Assembly (NCBI GenBank): GCA_021295735.1
Contig: JAGWBU010000050.1
Span: 1 to 54,423, forward strand
Direction of reading: 5' to 3'
Origin: Candidatus Poribacteria bacterium
GTDB taxonomy: Bacteria > Poribacteria > WGA-4E > WGA-3G
DNA length: 54,423 bases
Part shown: in pieces, positions 1 through 7,991 of the stretch
Layout: every line of letters begins with the position of its first letter
How positions within the stretch are numbered: position 1 is the stretch's first letter
The notes under the pieces: model-generated
Told to the model about the DNA's origin: nothing
The model's input: the letters and a program-made list of their open reading frames with translations, nothing else
Databases searched by the model: none
Made by a program: the position numbers and the translations under genes

Positions 1-77
1 ACCAATACACACAAAACAATATCGGTCAGAACCTTATTGATGGACATGTTCCATAAACTTATGGGTAATAGTAAGAC

Positions 78-104
78 TGTAGGGCGAGGTCTCTGTGCCT
101 CGCC
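78..104. repeat. Dispersed palindromic repeat (GCGAGG...CCTCGC family)
   Basis: Short GC-rich imperfect palindrome beginning TGTAGGGCGAGG and ending CCTCGCC. Related copies are seen at 4211-4239, 14168-14242 and 35956-36069, always between genes. It resembles a REP-type intergenic repeat. No function is assigned. Confidence 0.7.
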
Positions 105-181
105 ATGTTCAACATGTCAAAGCAATGGGTCGGACCAGAGAACACCCATAACTGTCAATTTAGCGGTTCGCCACCTTTAGT

Positions 182-250
182 AGGCGCGTTTTGATGAAGA
201 TTAATTTTTTAATTCGGTATTATTTTCTTAAACTTCATCAAAACGCGCCT
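182..250. repeat. Perfect 18-bp inverted repeat hairpin
   Basis: AGGCGCGTTTTGATGAAG (182-199) is exactly reverse-complemented at 233-250, with a 33-nt AT-rich spacer. It sits downstream of the minus-strand oxidoreductase that ends at 388. It may act as a transcription barrier or be part of a mobile repeat; the long spacer is unlike a classical intrinsic terminator. Confidence 0.8.
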
Positions 251-263
251 GTCTTTGGGTAAT

Positions 264-291
264 AAATCGGGCTTAGAAGCCCTCCCACAAG
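264..291 (-). repeat. Dispersed terminator-like repeat
   Basis: Read on the minus strand it has the form CTTGTGGGAGGGCTT, a short gap, AAGCCC, then GATTTATT. The same design recurs at 14411-14439, 30664-30695, 30747-30773 and 46513-46544. Here it points downstream of the minus-strand gene at 388-1371, so it could end that transcript. Confidence 0.5.
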
Positions 292-387
292 AAAATCAGG
301 CACTAAATTGATGGCAATGGGTGGGACCAGAGAACACCCTATGATAAAGGTTGACCTATCTGAAAGGAAACTCAGACTCACAAGAGT

Positions 388-1371
388 TTAGTCAGGTAAA
401 CGAATTCGCTGCCCGGTATGTGCAGATTCATGCAATGCATCAATGACACGCATATTCCCAAGTGCATCTGTAATAGGCAAGCGGAGCGGCGTACCATTTT
501 CCACTGCTTCACACAGATTCAAAATCTCAGCCGCATAAGGATTCACACCGGTAACGCTGAAAGTTTCTCCATTTACAGTGAAGTGCGATTCACCTTCGTT
601 ATTTCCCCATGCCGACTGGACAAAGAGAGTTCCTTTTGTGCCAGCAACTTCATAACATTCACGCCATGTCCAACCAAAACTGCAGTCAAATTGTCCGGTG
701 ATACCATCGCCAAAGTCTAATGTTCCGATGAGGGTTTCCCAGACGTTGTTAATCGGTTCATACTTGCCTGTAGCGCACACAGACTGCGGTTCTTGTCCCA
801 TGACATAGCGGATAATGTTGATACAGTAGCACCCTAAATCCATCACAGCACCGCCACCGAGGTCACCTCTTAACCGCCAATTTGTTCTATCGGTGAGTCC
901 AGTGGAAAAAGAGGAGCGCGCATATCGGACATCCCCGATTGCACCTTCGTCTACTTTTTCCTTTACCGCCAACGTTAACGGATGATGTCGATACATAAAC
1001 GCTTCCATCAAGATGATGTTGGCACGTTCTGTAACTTGAACCATCTGCTCAAGTTGCGATGTATTGACAGCAATCGGCTTTTCAACGAGGATTCCCTTGA
1101 CACCACAGCGTACTGCTTCCAACACATTTTTAAGATGGCTTGAAGGCCACGTCGCAACGACAAGAATATCAGGGTTCTGCTTTTCCAGCATCTGCCGCAG
1201 GTCGTTATAGGTATTTTCAACGTTATATTCTGTGGCAAAACGCGAGAGCGACTCAAATTTCTCATCGCATGCACCGACAATCTCAATCTCTGACACATTT
1301 CGCCAGGCGTTTCCGTGCGCGTGTGAAATTCCACCGCACCCAACGATTGCCACGCGATATTTTTTCGCCAT
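388..1371 (-). CDS. Gfo/Idh/MocA family NAD(P)-dependent oxidoreductase
   Basis: A 327-residue oxidoreductase of the Gfo/Idh/MocA type, which usually oxidises or reduces sugars, sugar acids or cyclitols. The N-terminal Rossmann fold shows GCGGIS near residue 11, and the family EKP motif is at residues 97-99. The second domain has MDLGCYC, the form common in the D-xylose/glucose-fructose dehydrogenase-like subgroup. It is followed 10 bases upstream in transcription order by a second family member (1381-2352), and a third lies beyond, so the three probably form a catabolic cluster. The substrate cannot be read from sequence. Confidence 0.9.
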   Translation of the reverse strand: MAKKYRVAIVGCGGISHAHGNAWRNVSEIEIVGACDEKFESLSRFATEYNVENTYNDLRQMLEKQNPDILVVATWPSSHLKNVLEAVRCGVKGILVEKPIAVNTSQLEQMVQVTERANIILMEAFMYRHHPLTLAVKEKVDEGAIGDVRYARSSFSTGLTDRTNWRLRGDLGGGAVMDLGCYCINIIRYVMGQEPQSVCATGKYEPINNVWETLIGTLDFGDGITGQFDCSFGWTWRECYEVAGTKGTLFVQSAWGNNEGESHFTVNGETFSVTGVNPYAAEILNLCEAVENGTPLRLPITDALGNMRVIDALHESAHTGQRIRLPD

Positions 1372-1380
1372 TATTTTACC

Positions 1381-2352
1381 CTATAACGAAGAAATCTGGA
1401 CAAGTCTATTCTCCTGTGCGGAGATATTTGCTGCGAGTGATATTTCAAGCGTCTTGACTGCATCGGTATAAGGACTCAATATCTGAGATGCATCACCGCT
1501 ACGGACTGCATTCACAAAAACTTCGTCAATGGTGGGACCAGGTTCCGTCTTATCTACCCATTCACCATCTTCTTGCACAGAGACTCTCGCTGGATTCCAA
1601 TTCAACAATTCACCGTCATATAGGATATCTAAAACATTGGCATTGTTCCAACCGCCTGCATAAGCCCATGCTGCTGTCATTGAACCTACAACGCCATCAG
1701 TAAATTGGAGCGTTACACTATTGCTATCGGGACAATCAATCTCTTTCAGGAAGCGATTTGCCTGCATTGCATAGACTGATTCCACCTCACCGATGAGATT
1801 ACGCATCATGTCAATTGTGTGTGTCGCCTGTTCAACTAATTGTCCACCAGATTTGTTCATTTGTCGCAACCAACCTTCAGGATTACCACGTCCGCTGCCG
1901 CACCAATACTTGCCGACAACCATGTTAATTGTCTTGCCTGCAAGGATTTCCTGCGTTATTCGTGTTGAGCCAAGATAACGGAGTTGATAGCCGACACAGG
2001 TAATGAGTCCTGCTTTCGTAACTGCGGTTTCAACTTCACGTGCGATGTCCATGTTGATTGCCACAGGTTTCTCAACGAAGAAAGGTAAACCGCGTTCAAT
2101 CACATCTAATTCAGGTTGACCGTGTGCAAAAACAGGGAGACTCAGATAGATAGCGTCTAAGTCATCTCGTTCCAACATTACGCGGTGTTCTGTATACGGA
2201 TCCGCGTTGTGTTTTTCCGCTGCATTTTGTGCTTTCTGTGGTACAATATCACATATTGCAACGACGTTTGCGCCTTCCATTTCAGATAACCGATTCATGT
2301 GACCATTCGCATTGCCACCCGATCCAATAAACCCAATTTTAATTTCTTTCAT
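1381..2352 (-). CDS. Gfo/Idh/MocA family oxidoreductase
   Basis: A 323-residue protein with an N-terminal Rossmann motif (GFIGSGGNANGH), the EKP motif at residues 94-96, and the downstream THTIDMMR segment that matches the catalytic HxxD region of the family. It is transcribed just before the 388-1371 gene with a gap of only 9 bases, so translation is probably coupled. It is not a near-duplicate of its neighbours, which suggests different substrates or successive steps in one sugar pathway. Confidence 0.9.
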   Translation of the reverse strand: MKEIKIGFIGSGGNANGHMNRLSEMEGANVVAICDIVPQKAQNAAEKHNADPYTEHRVMLERDDLDAIYLSLPVFAHGQPELDVIERGLPFFVEKPVAINMDIAREVETAVTKAGLITCVGYQLRYLGSTRITQEILAGKTINMVVGKYWCGSGRGNPEGWLRQMNKSGGQLVEQATHTIDMMRNLIGEVESVYAMQANRFLKEIDCPDSNSVTLQFTDGVVGSMTAAWAYAGGWNNANVLDILYDGELLNWNPARVSVQEDGEWVDKTEPGPTIDEVFVNAVRSGDASQILSPYTDAVKTLEISLAANISAQENRLVQISSL

Positions 2353-2443
2353 ATTTTACCTTTCTGTTCGCAAATTCAAAGCTGCAGATTTTCTTATGTT
2401 TTGGATACTGCAGCTTGTTGTTATGCGCCGCATCTAACGACGT

Positions 2444-3658
2444 CTAACGCGCTTTAAAATTAACCTGTAATGCTTTTTCAATATCTTCACGAGGATGAAC
2501 TCCAAATTGTTCTTCAAAATTTTGATCAAACGCAGCTTCTTCGTCCGGATCCGGTTGAAGCGGGAGTTGAATCGGTTGCCGATTTGACTGCACAGAACGA
2601 CGTGCGGCGATAACCATCTCCTGATCAGCTCTACCCATCTCTCCTGTCCAAAGCGGTTGTGTATTATCTCTAACTGCACGTCCGATACCATCAAGCATTG
2701 TGGCAAGCGAAATTCCGCCCTCGGAGATTTGGGTATGCCGATAGGGATTAAGCCATTCAACCGTACCACCAAGAGATTCGAGAAGTTCAACAAAGATACG
2801 CTGCAGCACCTTATCCTCACCGTATTCCCTCTGAAATTCATAAGTTTGTGCTCTTCCTGCATTTTGGCTAATATCTTCATCTGTGCAAACGTTGACAGTT
2901 TCACCGCCAGAAGCACCTTGGTTGCCGTTTGTGATAATTGTGCCGCGCTCACCACACGTCTCAAAACCGACAAGTTTGTTCCGTCCGAGACATCCATTCT
3001 TGTTGCCTACCATTGCGATGCCGAGTCCACCATTGTCAAAATCAACAGCGTAAAATTCTAAGCCTTCCTGATTGAAATCTCGTTTTGCTCTGTCAACATA
3101 AGGCACAACAGGCATAGAATGTCCGATGCTACTTACCGTTATTGGTGCAGCGTTCATTCTACACCGTATTGCTGCAAGACCGTGATAACCTGTTGTGGAA
3201 AACAACCGATAACATTTATGCACCTTGCCAATTACGTCTTCCTGAATAAGTTTGCAGACAAACTGTTCCACAGGAACAAATGGAAAGTTCTCTGATGTTT
3301 GGAGTTGGACCCCATTTTCAGCAGCATCCGCTATCATCATATCCATCAAACCGAGAGTCGGGGCAAGTGGGGTTTCCACATTCTGTGATATACCGCAACG
3401 GGACAGGTAACAGGAAACGATATGATGTAGCGGTGCAGGCACAACGACATCGCACACATCGGGCGACATTTCGTCAACAAGTTTTCGGACATCGGTATAT
3501 GCCTTTACACCGACTCTTGCTGCGCCCGCCTCCGCTGATTCTTGATGTGCATCACACACTGCTACGATTTCAAAGGTATCCTTTAGTGCGGCAGCGGTTG
3601 ACAGATGTGCTGAACCGCGCCGTCCGTGACCGATTAATGCGTATTTTAAACGTGACAT
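2444..3658 (-). CDS. Gfo/Idh/MocA-like oxidoreductase lacking EKP
   Basis: A 404-residue member of the same superfamily, longer than its two neighbours. The Rossmann start is clear (ALIGHGRRGSAH, residues 7-18; acidic VCD after strand two). At the position of the EKP motif it reads ETP (residues 95-97), so the lysine that normally contacts nicotinamide or substrate is absent. It may be a divergent dehydrogenase with altered chemistry or a non-redox member. It is probably co-transcribed with the two downstream oxidoreductase genes. Confidence 0.8.
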   Translation of the reverse strand: MSRLKYALIGHGRRGSAHLSTAAALKDTFEIVAVCDAHQESAEAGAARVGVKAYTDVRKLVDEMSPDVCDVVVPAPLHHIVSCYLSRCGISQNVETPLAPTLGLMDMMIADAAENGVQLQTSENFPFVPVEQFVCKLIQEDVIGKVHKCYRLFSTTGYHGLAAIRCRMNAAPITVSSIGHSMPVVPYVDRAKRDFNQEGLEFYAVDFDNGGLGIAMVGNKNGCLGRNKLVGFETCGERGTIITNGNQGASGGETVNVCTDEDISQNAGRAQTYEFQREYGEDKVLQRIFVELLESLGGTVEWLNPYRHTQISEGGISLATMLDGIGRAVRDNTQPLWTGEMGRADQEMVIAARRSVQSNRQPIQLPLQPDPDEEAAFDQNFEEQFGVHPREDIEKALQVNFKAR

Positions 3659-3700
3659 TTTTCTCTTTCAATTTCTGATAATTGAAAATCGTTCCTACTA

Positions 3701-4180
3701 TCAGGGCACCTTTTCAATAGTCCAACTCCCATCAGGATTTTTACTGGCAGAAAAATTGGAGTTGAAGGATTCATCTCGCTCAATATCATTATCTCTACAA
3801 ATATTGAGGTTTTCAATTCTAACCTCAACACCCAAAACTTCCTGAAAGACTGGGCCGCCTTCTCGACATGCAGTACCATTCTGCTTGACAGAAAAGACAA
3901 CTTCCACTCCATTGGCTACGTAGGTGCATTTTTCTCCTGGCTTCAATGTCATCCCTACTGCACAGGGACCACGATCAATCAATGGTGGCTCTGGCTCCGG
4001 CACCTCTGGCTCCGGAATCGGTGATCGTTCTTGTACTGTGGGAGGAACCTCTTTTTCATTATCGGCTGAAGTTTCTGTAACTAACGGATTCACGCTCTCA
4101 TCTCCACCACAACCGGGGAGCAGAAGCAATATAAGAAGTAAGGTTGATAAGGTTAGCGTAACTTGCGGATTCACTTTCAT
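3701..4180 (-). CDS. Small lipoprotein with CxVGxxLxPGxxCxY domain
   Basis: A 159-residue predicted lipoprotein. The signal peptide ends in a lipobox (LLPGC, then GGDES), followed by an acidic, proline-rich linker with PEPE repeats. The C-terminal domain contains CAVGMTLKPGEKCTYV and ends DGSWTIEKVP. The protein at 4582-5019 has the same pattern (CQVGDILQPGDSCKYP, ending DGSWEIEEI), so the two are diverged paralogues. Function is unknown; a small extracytoplasmic domain with a cysteine pair is all that can be said. Confidence 0.8.
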   Translation of the reverse strand: MKVNPQVTLTLSTLLLILLLLPGCGGDESVNPLVTETSADNEKEVPPTVQERSPIPEPEVPEPEPPLIDRGPCAVGMTLKPGEKCTYVANGVEVVFSVKQNGTACREGGPVFQEVLGVEVRIENLNICRDNDIERDESFNSNFSASKNPDGSWTIEKVP

Positions 4181-4210
4181 TGGATGTTTCCTTTTTTATA
4201 TTTTGTTATA

Positions 4211-4239
4211 GAGGCGAGGCACGAGACCTCGCCCGACAG
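4211..4239. repeat. Dispersed palindromic repeat (GCGAGG family)
   Basis: GGCGAGG, a 7-base loop, CCTCGCC. This is the reverse-oriented form of the repeat at 78-104. It lies immediately downstream (minus strand) of the orphan sorting-domain fragment. Confidence 0.65.
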
Positions 4240-4248
4240 TTTGGAAAA

Positions 4249-4539
4249 CTACTTGCGTATCAACATTTTTCGCGTTGTAGAAAAATCACCTGTGGTAAGA
4301 GTGTAGAAATACACACCACTCGCAACGGGTTCACCGACTGCATTCCTGCCATCCCAATAGGCGGCACGGGTGCGAGCCTGATACAGGCCTGCACGCTGAT
4401 GCCCCAAATCTAAGGAACGCACAACGTACCCTTTGATGTCGTATATCGTCAGTGTAACATCGGCAGGTTTGGACAGCTGATACGGTATCCACGTCTCTGG
4501 GTTGAACGGGTTCGGGTAGTTTGCTAATATGAACCACTC
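4249..4539 (-). pseudogene. Orphan C-terminal sorting domain fragment
   Basis: In the minus-strand frame ending at 4249 the translation reads EWFILANYPNPFNPETW and continues to KMLIRK and a stop. It closely matches the last 92 residues of the large protease encoded at 5127-7823. A TGA stop (4540-4542) lies immediately before the first residue and no start codon exists, so this is a detached 3' end of a gene, left by duplication or recombination. The domain is the FlgD-like / type IX sorting-domain class. Confidence 0.85.
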
Positions 4540-4581
4540 TCAATGAATTAAGTCTATCAGATGGCTATTGATTCCTCAAGG

Positions 4582-5019
4582 TTAATCTCCAATTTCCTCT
4601 ATTTCCCATGAGCCATCATTGCGTTTACTAGCAACGAGCGTATAACGTTTACCATTGATATTTGTATTCTGAATATTCAGTCTTTGGCCGGCAGTAAAGA
4701 ACAAGAAACGGCCGCTGCTGTTATCAAGAATAGTCAGCTCGTCATTGGTGCCAGGGTACTTACAACTGTCACCGGGTTGGAGAATATCACCAACTTGACA
4801 TACTCCCTGTTCTGCAGGTTGGGGTGGTTGTTCCGGTTGCGTTTCAACCTCTTGTTCTGCGGGTTGAGGTGGTTGTTCCGGTTGCGTTTCAACCTGAACA
4901 AGCTCCGGCGATTCATCGTCTGCCCCGCAGCCCATTAAAAGAGTTATTGAACAGCCGATCAATAAACCCACTAAGATCAATATGAGGTGTTTTTGTGTCA
5001 ATTCGTTGTTTCTGAACAC
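4582..5019 (-). CDS. Small lipoprotein with CxVGxxLxPGxxCxY domain and QPEQPPQPAEQ repeats
   Basis: A 145-residue predicted lipoprotein with lipobox LLMGC at the end of the signal peptide. A linker carries two near-identical copies of ETQPEQPPQPAEQ, which are visible as a DNA direct repeat. The C-terminal domain has CQVGDILQPGDSCKYP and ends DGSWEIEEI, paralogous to the 3701-4180 protein. It lies directly downstream of the protease gene at 5127-7823, in the same order as the orphan sorting domain and the other lipoprotein, suggesting a duplicated unit. Function is unknown. Confidence 0.8.
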   Translation of the reverse strand: MFRNNELTQKHLILILVGLLIGCSITLLMGCGADDESPELVQVETQPEQPPQPAEQEVETQPEQPPQPAEQGVCQVGDILQPGDSCKYPGTNDELTILDNSSGRFLFFTAGQRLNIQNTNINGKRYTLVASKRNDGSWEIEEIGD

Positions 5020-5061
5020 AAGTAGAACTCCTTTTTATTTGTTTCCGATTGCGACATGCAT

Positions 5062-5110
5062 CGGATTGTTGAATGGAAGGATGGAAGACAACAATCCGCC
5101 ATCCTTCCAT
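5062..5110. repeat. Interleaved inverted repeats (pseudoknot-like)
   Basis: CGGATTGTTG (5062-5071) pairs with CAACAATCCG (5089-5098), and ATGGAAGGATGG (5073-5084) pairs with CCATCCTTCCAT (5099-5110). The arms interleave in the order A1-B1-A2-B2, so in RNA they could form an H-type pseudoknot or two alternative hairpins. It lies between the protease gene and the downstream lipoprotein gene. No uridine tract follows on the minus strand. Confidence 0.75.
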
Positions 5111-5126
5111 GCTTTCCCGATAAACG

Positions 5127-7823
5127 TTACTTGCGTATCAACATTTTGCGTGTAGCAGTGAAATCGCCAGCGGTGAGCGTGTAAAAATACACACCACTCG
5201 CAGCAGGTTCACCGAGTGCGTTTCTGCCATCCCAATGCGCAGCACGGCTGCGAGTTTGATACAGGCCTGCACGCTGATGTCCTAAATCTAAGGAACGCAC
5301 AACATGTCCCTTGATGTCGTATATCGTCAGTGTGACATCGGCAGGTTTGGACAGCTGATACGGAATCCACGTCTCTGGGTTGAACGGATTCGGGTAGTTC
5401 GCAAGCAGTGCGGTTTCTTCTGGTGTTAGTGCTTCCAGAAGTTGTTCAAGAAAACGTATGCCTCGCTGGAATGTAGCATCGATAGGATTCAGTTGTTGTG
5501 TTTGTCGTAACCAATGCTCTACTTGTACTCTTGTCAAGGCAGAAAAGTTATTTTGGGACAACAACGATGGTGCAGATAAAGGTTCTGTTATTTCACCAGC
5601 AACAATGACCAGATCAGAGATATTCACTATCCCGTCATCGTTGACATCTGCTCCGAGTTCTCCTGTCTGTTCCATGAGTGAAGCGACCAAAACAAGATCG
5701 GAAATGTTCACTACGCCATCACGATTAACATCACCTTTTATGTGCTGCGGTACGTTGATTTGCCCATCTTCAAACTCTGGAATAGTAGTAATTCCTTCCG
5801 GGTCACTCAGCAACATTTGCGTGATTGTCAAGGTGGATGGCTTAAGGTTAATCACCTCAAAGGTAAGTGTAGCGAGCGTGCCATTCCCATCACTACTTTG
5901 CTTAGATATTGCAGTTGCAGTGAGATATATTTGATTTTCGGCAGGTTGCGTTGCATTAAAAAAACCTCCAGTATGTAGATAATTGCCGTTTTCACTCTCC
6001 AAATATCTGAGTGCTGTGCTATCAAATTGGATAGTTGTCGAATATCCTGTAACATTTTCTGCATCAGAAATGTTAAGCGAAATAGTTAACTGCCCTCCGA
6101 GATATGGAGAAGTCACAGGGGAGGGTGAAAAACTGACAGTCGGGGTTGTCATAGTGACGGGATCAACCTCTTGCGTTTCCTCTGTAGATATACCACCTAC
6201 ATCCATATTTTCTGTGATTTCCCAGACCATGCGACCATTAGAGATTAGGGATGCATCAGTACTCCAAGCTACACTGAAAACAGGGTGCAATGCTAAAATT
6301 TCACCAACTCGTGTAAATGAATCATCTGTCCTATGTAAATTAATTTTGCCATCTGTCCCACCATAAGCAAGAAATTGACTATCTGGATCCGGACTAAAGG
6401 AAACATCATATATTGTATATTCCTCATCTACATCTATGGTTTTTATTATATCTCGAGTCGTTAAATCCCAGATATTCACTCTCTTTTGATTTGAAAAGCT
6501 TCCGTTTGCAGCTAAATACTTACCGTCAGGACTAAATGAAATATCATGTACTACGTCACCAGTTTCAAACTGTAATCCTTCCAATGTATTTTCCCACAAT
6601 TTCTCTACTTCAGCGAGTATAATTACCCCATCGTTTCTACCAATGCCAATATATCTACTGTCAGGACTGAATTCGAGTCCATCCGCAGCGGATGCACTGC
6701 CAGAAGTGATATATCGCAAATTGTCATCTGCATCATCAGGAAGTAGATCTAAAACGTATACCGTAGCGGTTTTTGAAAATGACCATGCAAGGTACTTGCT
6801 ATCTGGACTGAAACTGATAGAATATAATTCCCCAAATGATTGATTGAAAGGAAAGGAATGTATTGGAGCATCATCAAGATTGCCATCATAAATACGCAAT
6901 ATAGCAGAAGTGCCGTTGTGTCCAGCTGCAGCAAAGAAACTCCCATCAAGACTGTAGTCCAAATCCCAAATACCCTCTCCTTGTGGAGATGTAAGGTGAC
7001 CTGATACAATCAACTCACCGGTTTCCGCATCAAACTTTCGCAAAATTCCGGTAGTACTTCCAGAAACGATATTATTACCATCTGGACTAAACTCTACAGA
7101 ACCTGCTGTATAGGATATATCATTAACATTAGCAAAATCATATTTAAGCAATGTATGGGGAAAATCTGTCGATTCTGTAATCAGTTGCTTTAGTTGATTT
7201 ACAGGTACAGCAAAATTGAGATTTTGCCCATCTACTATAGTAGAAACTGATATTCCGATAACTTCACCATCACTGTTTATGACCGGTCCACCACTATTTC
7301 CTGGAGAAACAGGAGCAGTCATCTGAAGTAAACGGACACCATTTACATCTCGAATTCCACTTATAATACCATCTGAAAAAGTGCCTTCCAGGTCCTCCTG
7401 TCCCAATGGATTCCCTGCGACGTATATTTCTTGACCGACGAAAACCGTATCACTATCTCCGAGTTGAAGTGGAGTACCGTTCAGTTTATCAACTTTAATG
7501 ATGGCGAGGTCAGTAATTTCATTATAAATCCGAATTGAACTAATCCGGTATACTGTGTCTTCACCAATCAATTTGGCAGCAGCGGCTGTTGCTCCTTCAA
7601 TTACGTGATGGTTCGTTGCGATCAGACCTTCACCGATGACGAATCCGCTACCGAATTTAATTTGATCTTCAGTGAGATCAACCTGAAGATATAACGTAGA
7701 ATCTAAAGCGATCTTGGCAAGTTCTTGGGTCGTTAAGGCAGCTACACCAGATATTCCGTAGAGTAGCAATATTACAGTAAGAATTGCCATAAATAATTTT
7801 CGACTTAAAATAAACGTTGTCAT
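5127..7823 (-). CDS. Secreted trypsin-like protease with WD40, cohesin, dockerin and sorting domains
   Basis: An 898-residue exported protein. An N-terminal signal segment (about 1-30) is followed by a DegP/HtrA-like S1C protease domain with the triad H73 (NHHVIEG), D105 (DLAIIK) and S177 (GNSGGP). Residues about 225-535 hold WD40-type beta-propeller repeats (FSPDGNN, FSPDSKY, FSPDGKY and others). A cohesin-like domain follows (about 560-690), then a type I dockerin with two DVNxDGxVNISDL calcium loops. A 92-residue FlgD-like/type IX sorting domain ends KMLIRK. No PDZ domain is seen. The start is supported by AGGAG before the ATG at 7823. Likely a surface-displayed protease tethered by its sorting domain, with cohesin-dockerin contacts possible within or between proteins. 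Confidence 0.9.
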   Translation of the reverse strand: MTTFILSRKLFMAILTVILLLYGISGVAALTTQELAKIALDSTLYLQVDLTEDQIKFGSGFVIGEGLIATNHHVIEGATAAAAKLIGEDTVYRISSIRIYNEITDLAIIKVDKLNGTPLQLGDSDTVFVGQEIYVAGNPLGQEDLEGTFSDGIISGIRDVNGVRLLQMTAPVSPGNSGGPVINSDGEVIGISVSTIVDGQNLNFAVPVNQLKQLITESTDFPHTLLKYDFANVNDISYTAGSVEFSPDGNNIVSGSTTGILRKFDAETGELIVSGHLTSPQGEGIWDLDYSLDGSFFAAAGHNGTSAILRIYDGNLDDAPIHSFPFNQSFGELYSISFSPDSKYLAWSFSKTATVYVLDLLPDDADDNLRYITSGSASAADGLEFSPDSRYIGIGRNDGVIILAEVEKLWENTLEGLQFETGDVVHDISFSPDGKYLAANGSFSNQKRVNIWDLTTRDIIKTIDVDEEYTIYDVSFSPDPDSQFLAYGGTDGKINLHRTDDSFTRVGEILALHPVFSVAWSTDASLISNGRMVWEITENMDVGGISTEETQEVDPVTMTTPTVSFSPSPVTSPYLGGQLTISLNISDAENVTGYSTTIQFDSTALRYLESENGNYLHTGGFFNATQPAENQIYLTATAISKQSSDGNGTLATLTFEVINLKPSTLTITQMLLSDPEGITTIPEFEDGQINVPQHIKGDVNRDGVVNISDLVLVASLMEQTGELGADVNDDGIVNISDLVIVAGEITEPLSAPSLLSQNNFSALTRVQVEHWLRQTQQLNPIDATFQRGIRFLEQLLEALTPEETALLANYPNPFNPETWIPYQLSKPADVTLTIYDIKGHVVRSLDLGHQRAGLYQTRSRAAHWDGRNALGEPAASGVYFYTLTAGDFTATRKMLIRK

Positions 7824-7925
7824 AATAAACTCCTTATTCGTTGAAGGTATTAACCAAATATCATTATTTAGTTAATACCCTCTTAAATATGAACTCATAG
7901 CGATTACGATCTAAGAGTTTTTCAT

Positions 7926-7960
7926 TTAGTTTGTGCCGTATTGACGCAAACTAAAAGTGT
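7926..7960. repeat. Short GCAAACTAAAAGT-type repeat
   Basis: The 5' region of the protease gene holds TTTGTGCC and CGCAAACTAAAAGTG. A related stretch lies at 46552-46612, where GCGTAAACTTTCAGTTTGCGC forms a hairpin. This appears to be another dispersed intergenic repeat family. Confidence 0.45.
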
Positions 7961-7991
7961 ACAGATAATTATAGGTTTCACTATAGTTGAG

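Larger units (their letters stand above)
122..339. repeat. Pair of 26-nt direct repeats flanking a hairpin region
   Basis: The 26-nt stretch at 122-147 recurs at 314-339 with one mismatch; both contain GGACCAGAGAACACCC. They bracket the strong hairpin at 182-250 and a terminator-like repeat at 264-291. The arrangement could be a small non-autonomous insertion or a local duplication. The 387 bases before the first gene otherwise hold no coding sequence that I can support. Confidence 0.7.

Noticed and set aside
4331-4543. Independent 70-residue protein in the orphan sorting-domain region
   Set aside because: It is an out-of-frame reading of DNA that encodes the sorting domain in another frame.
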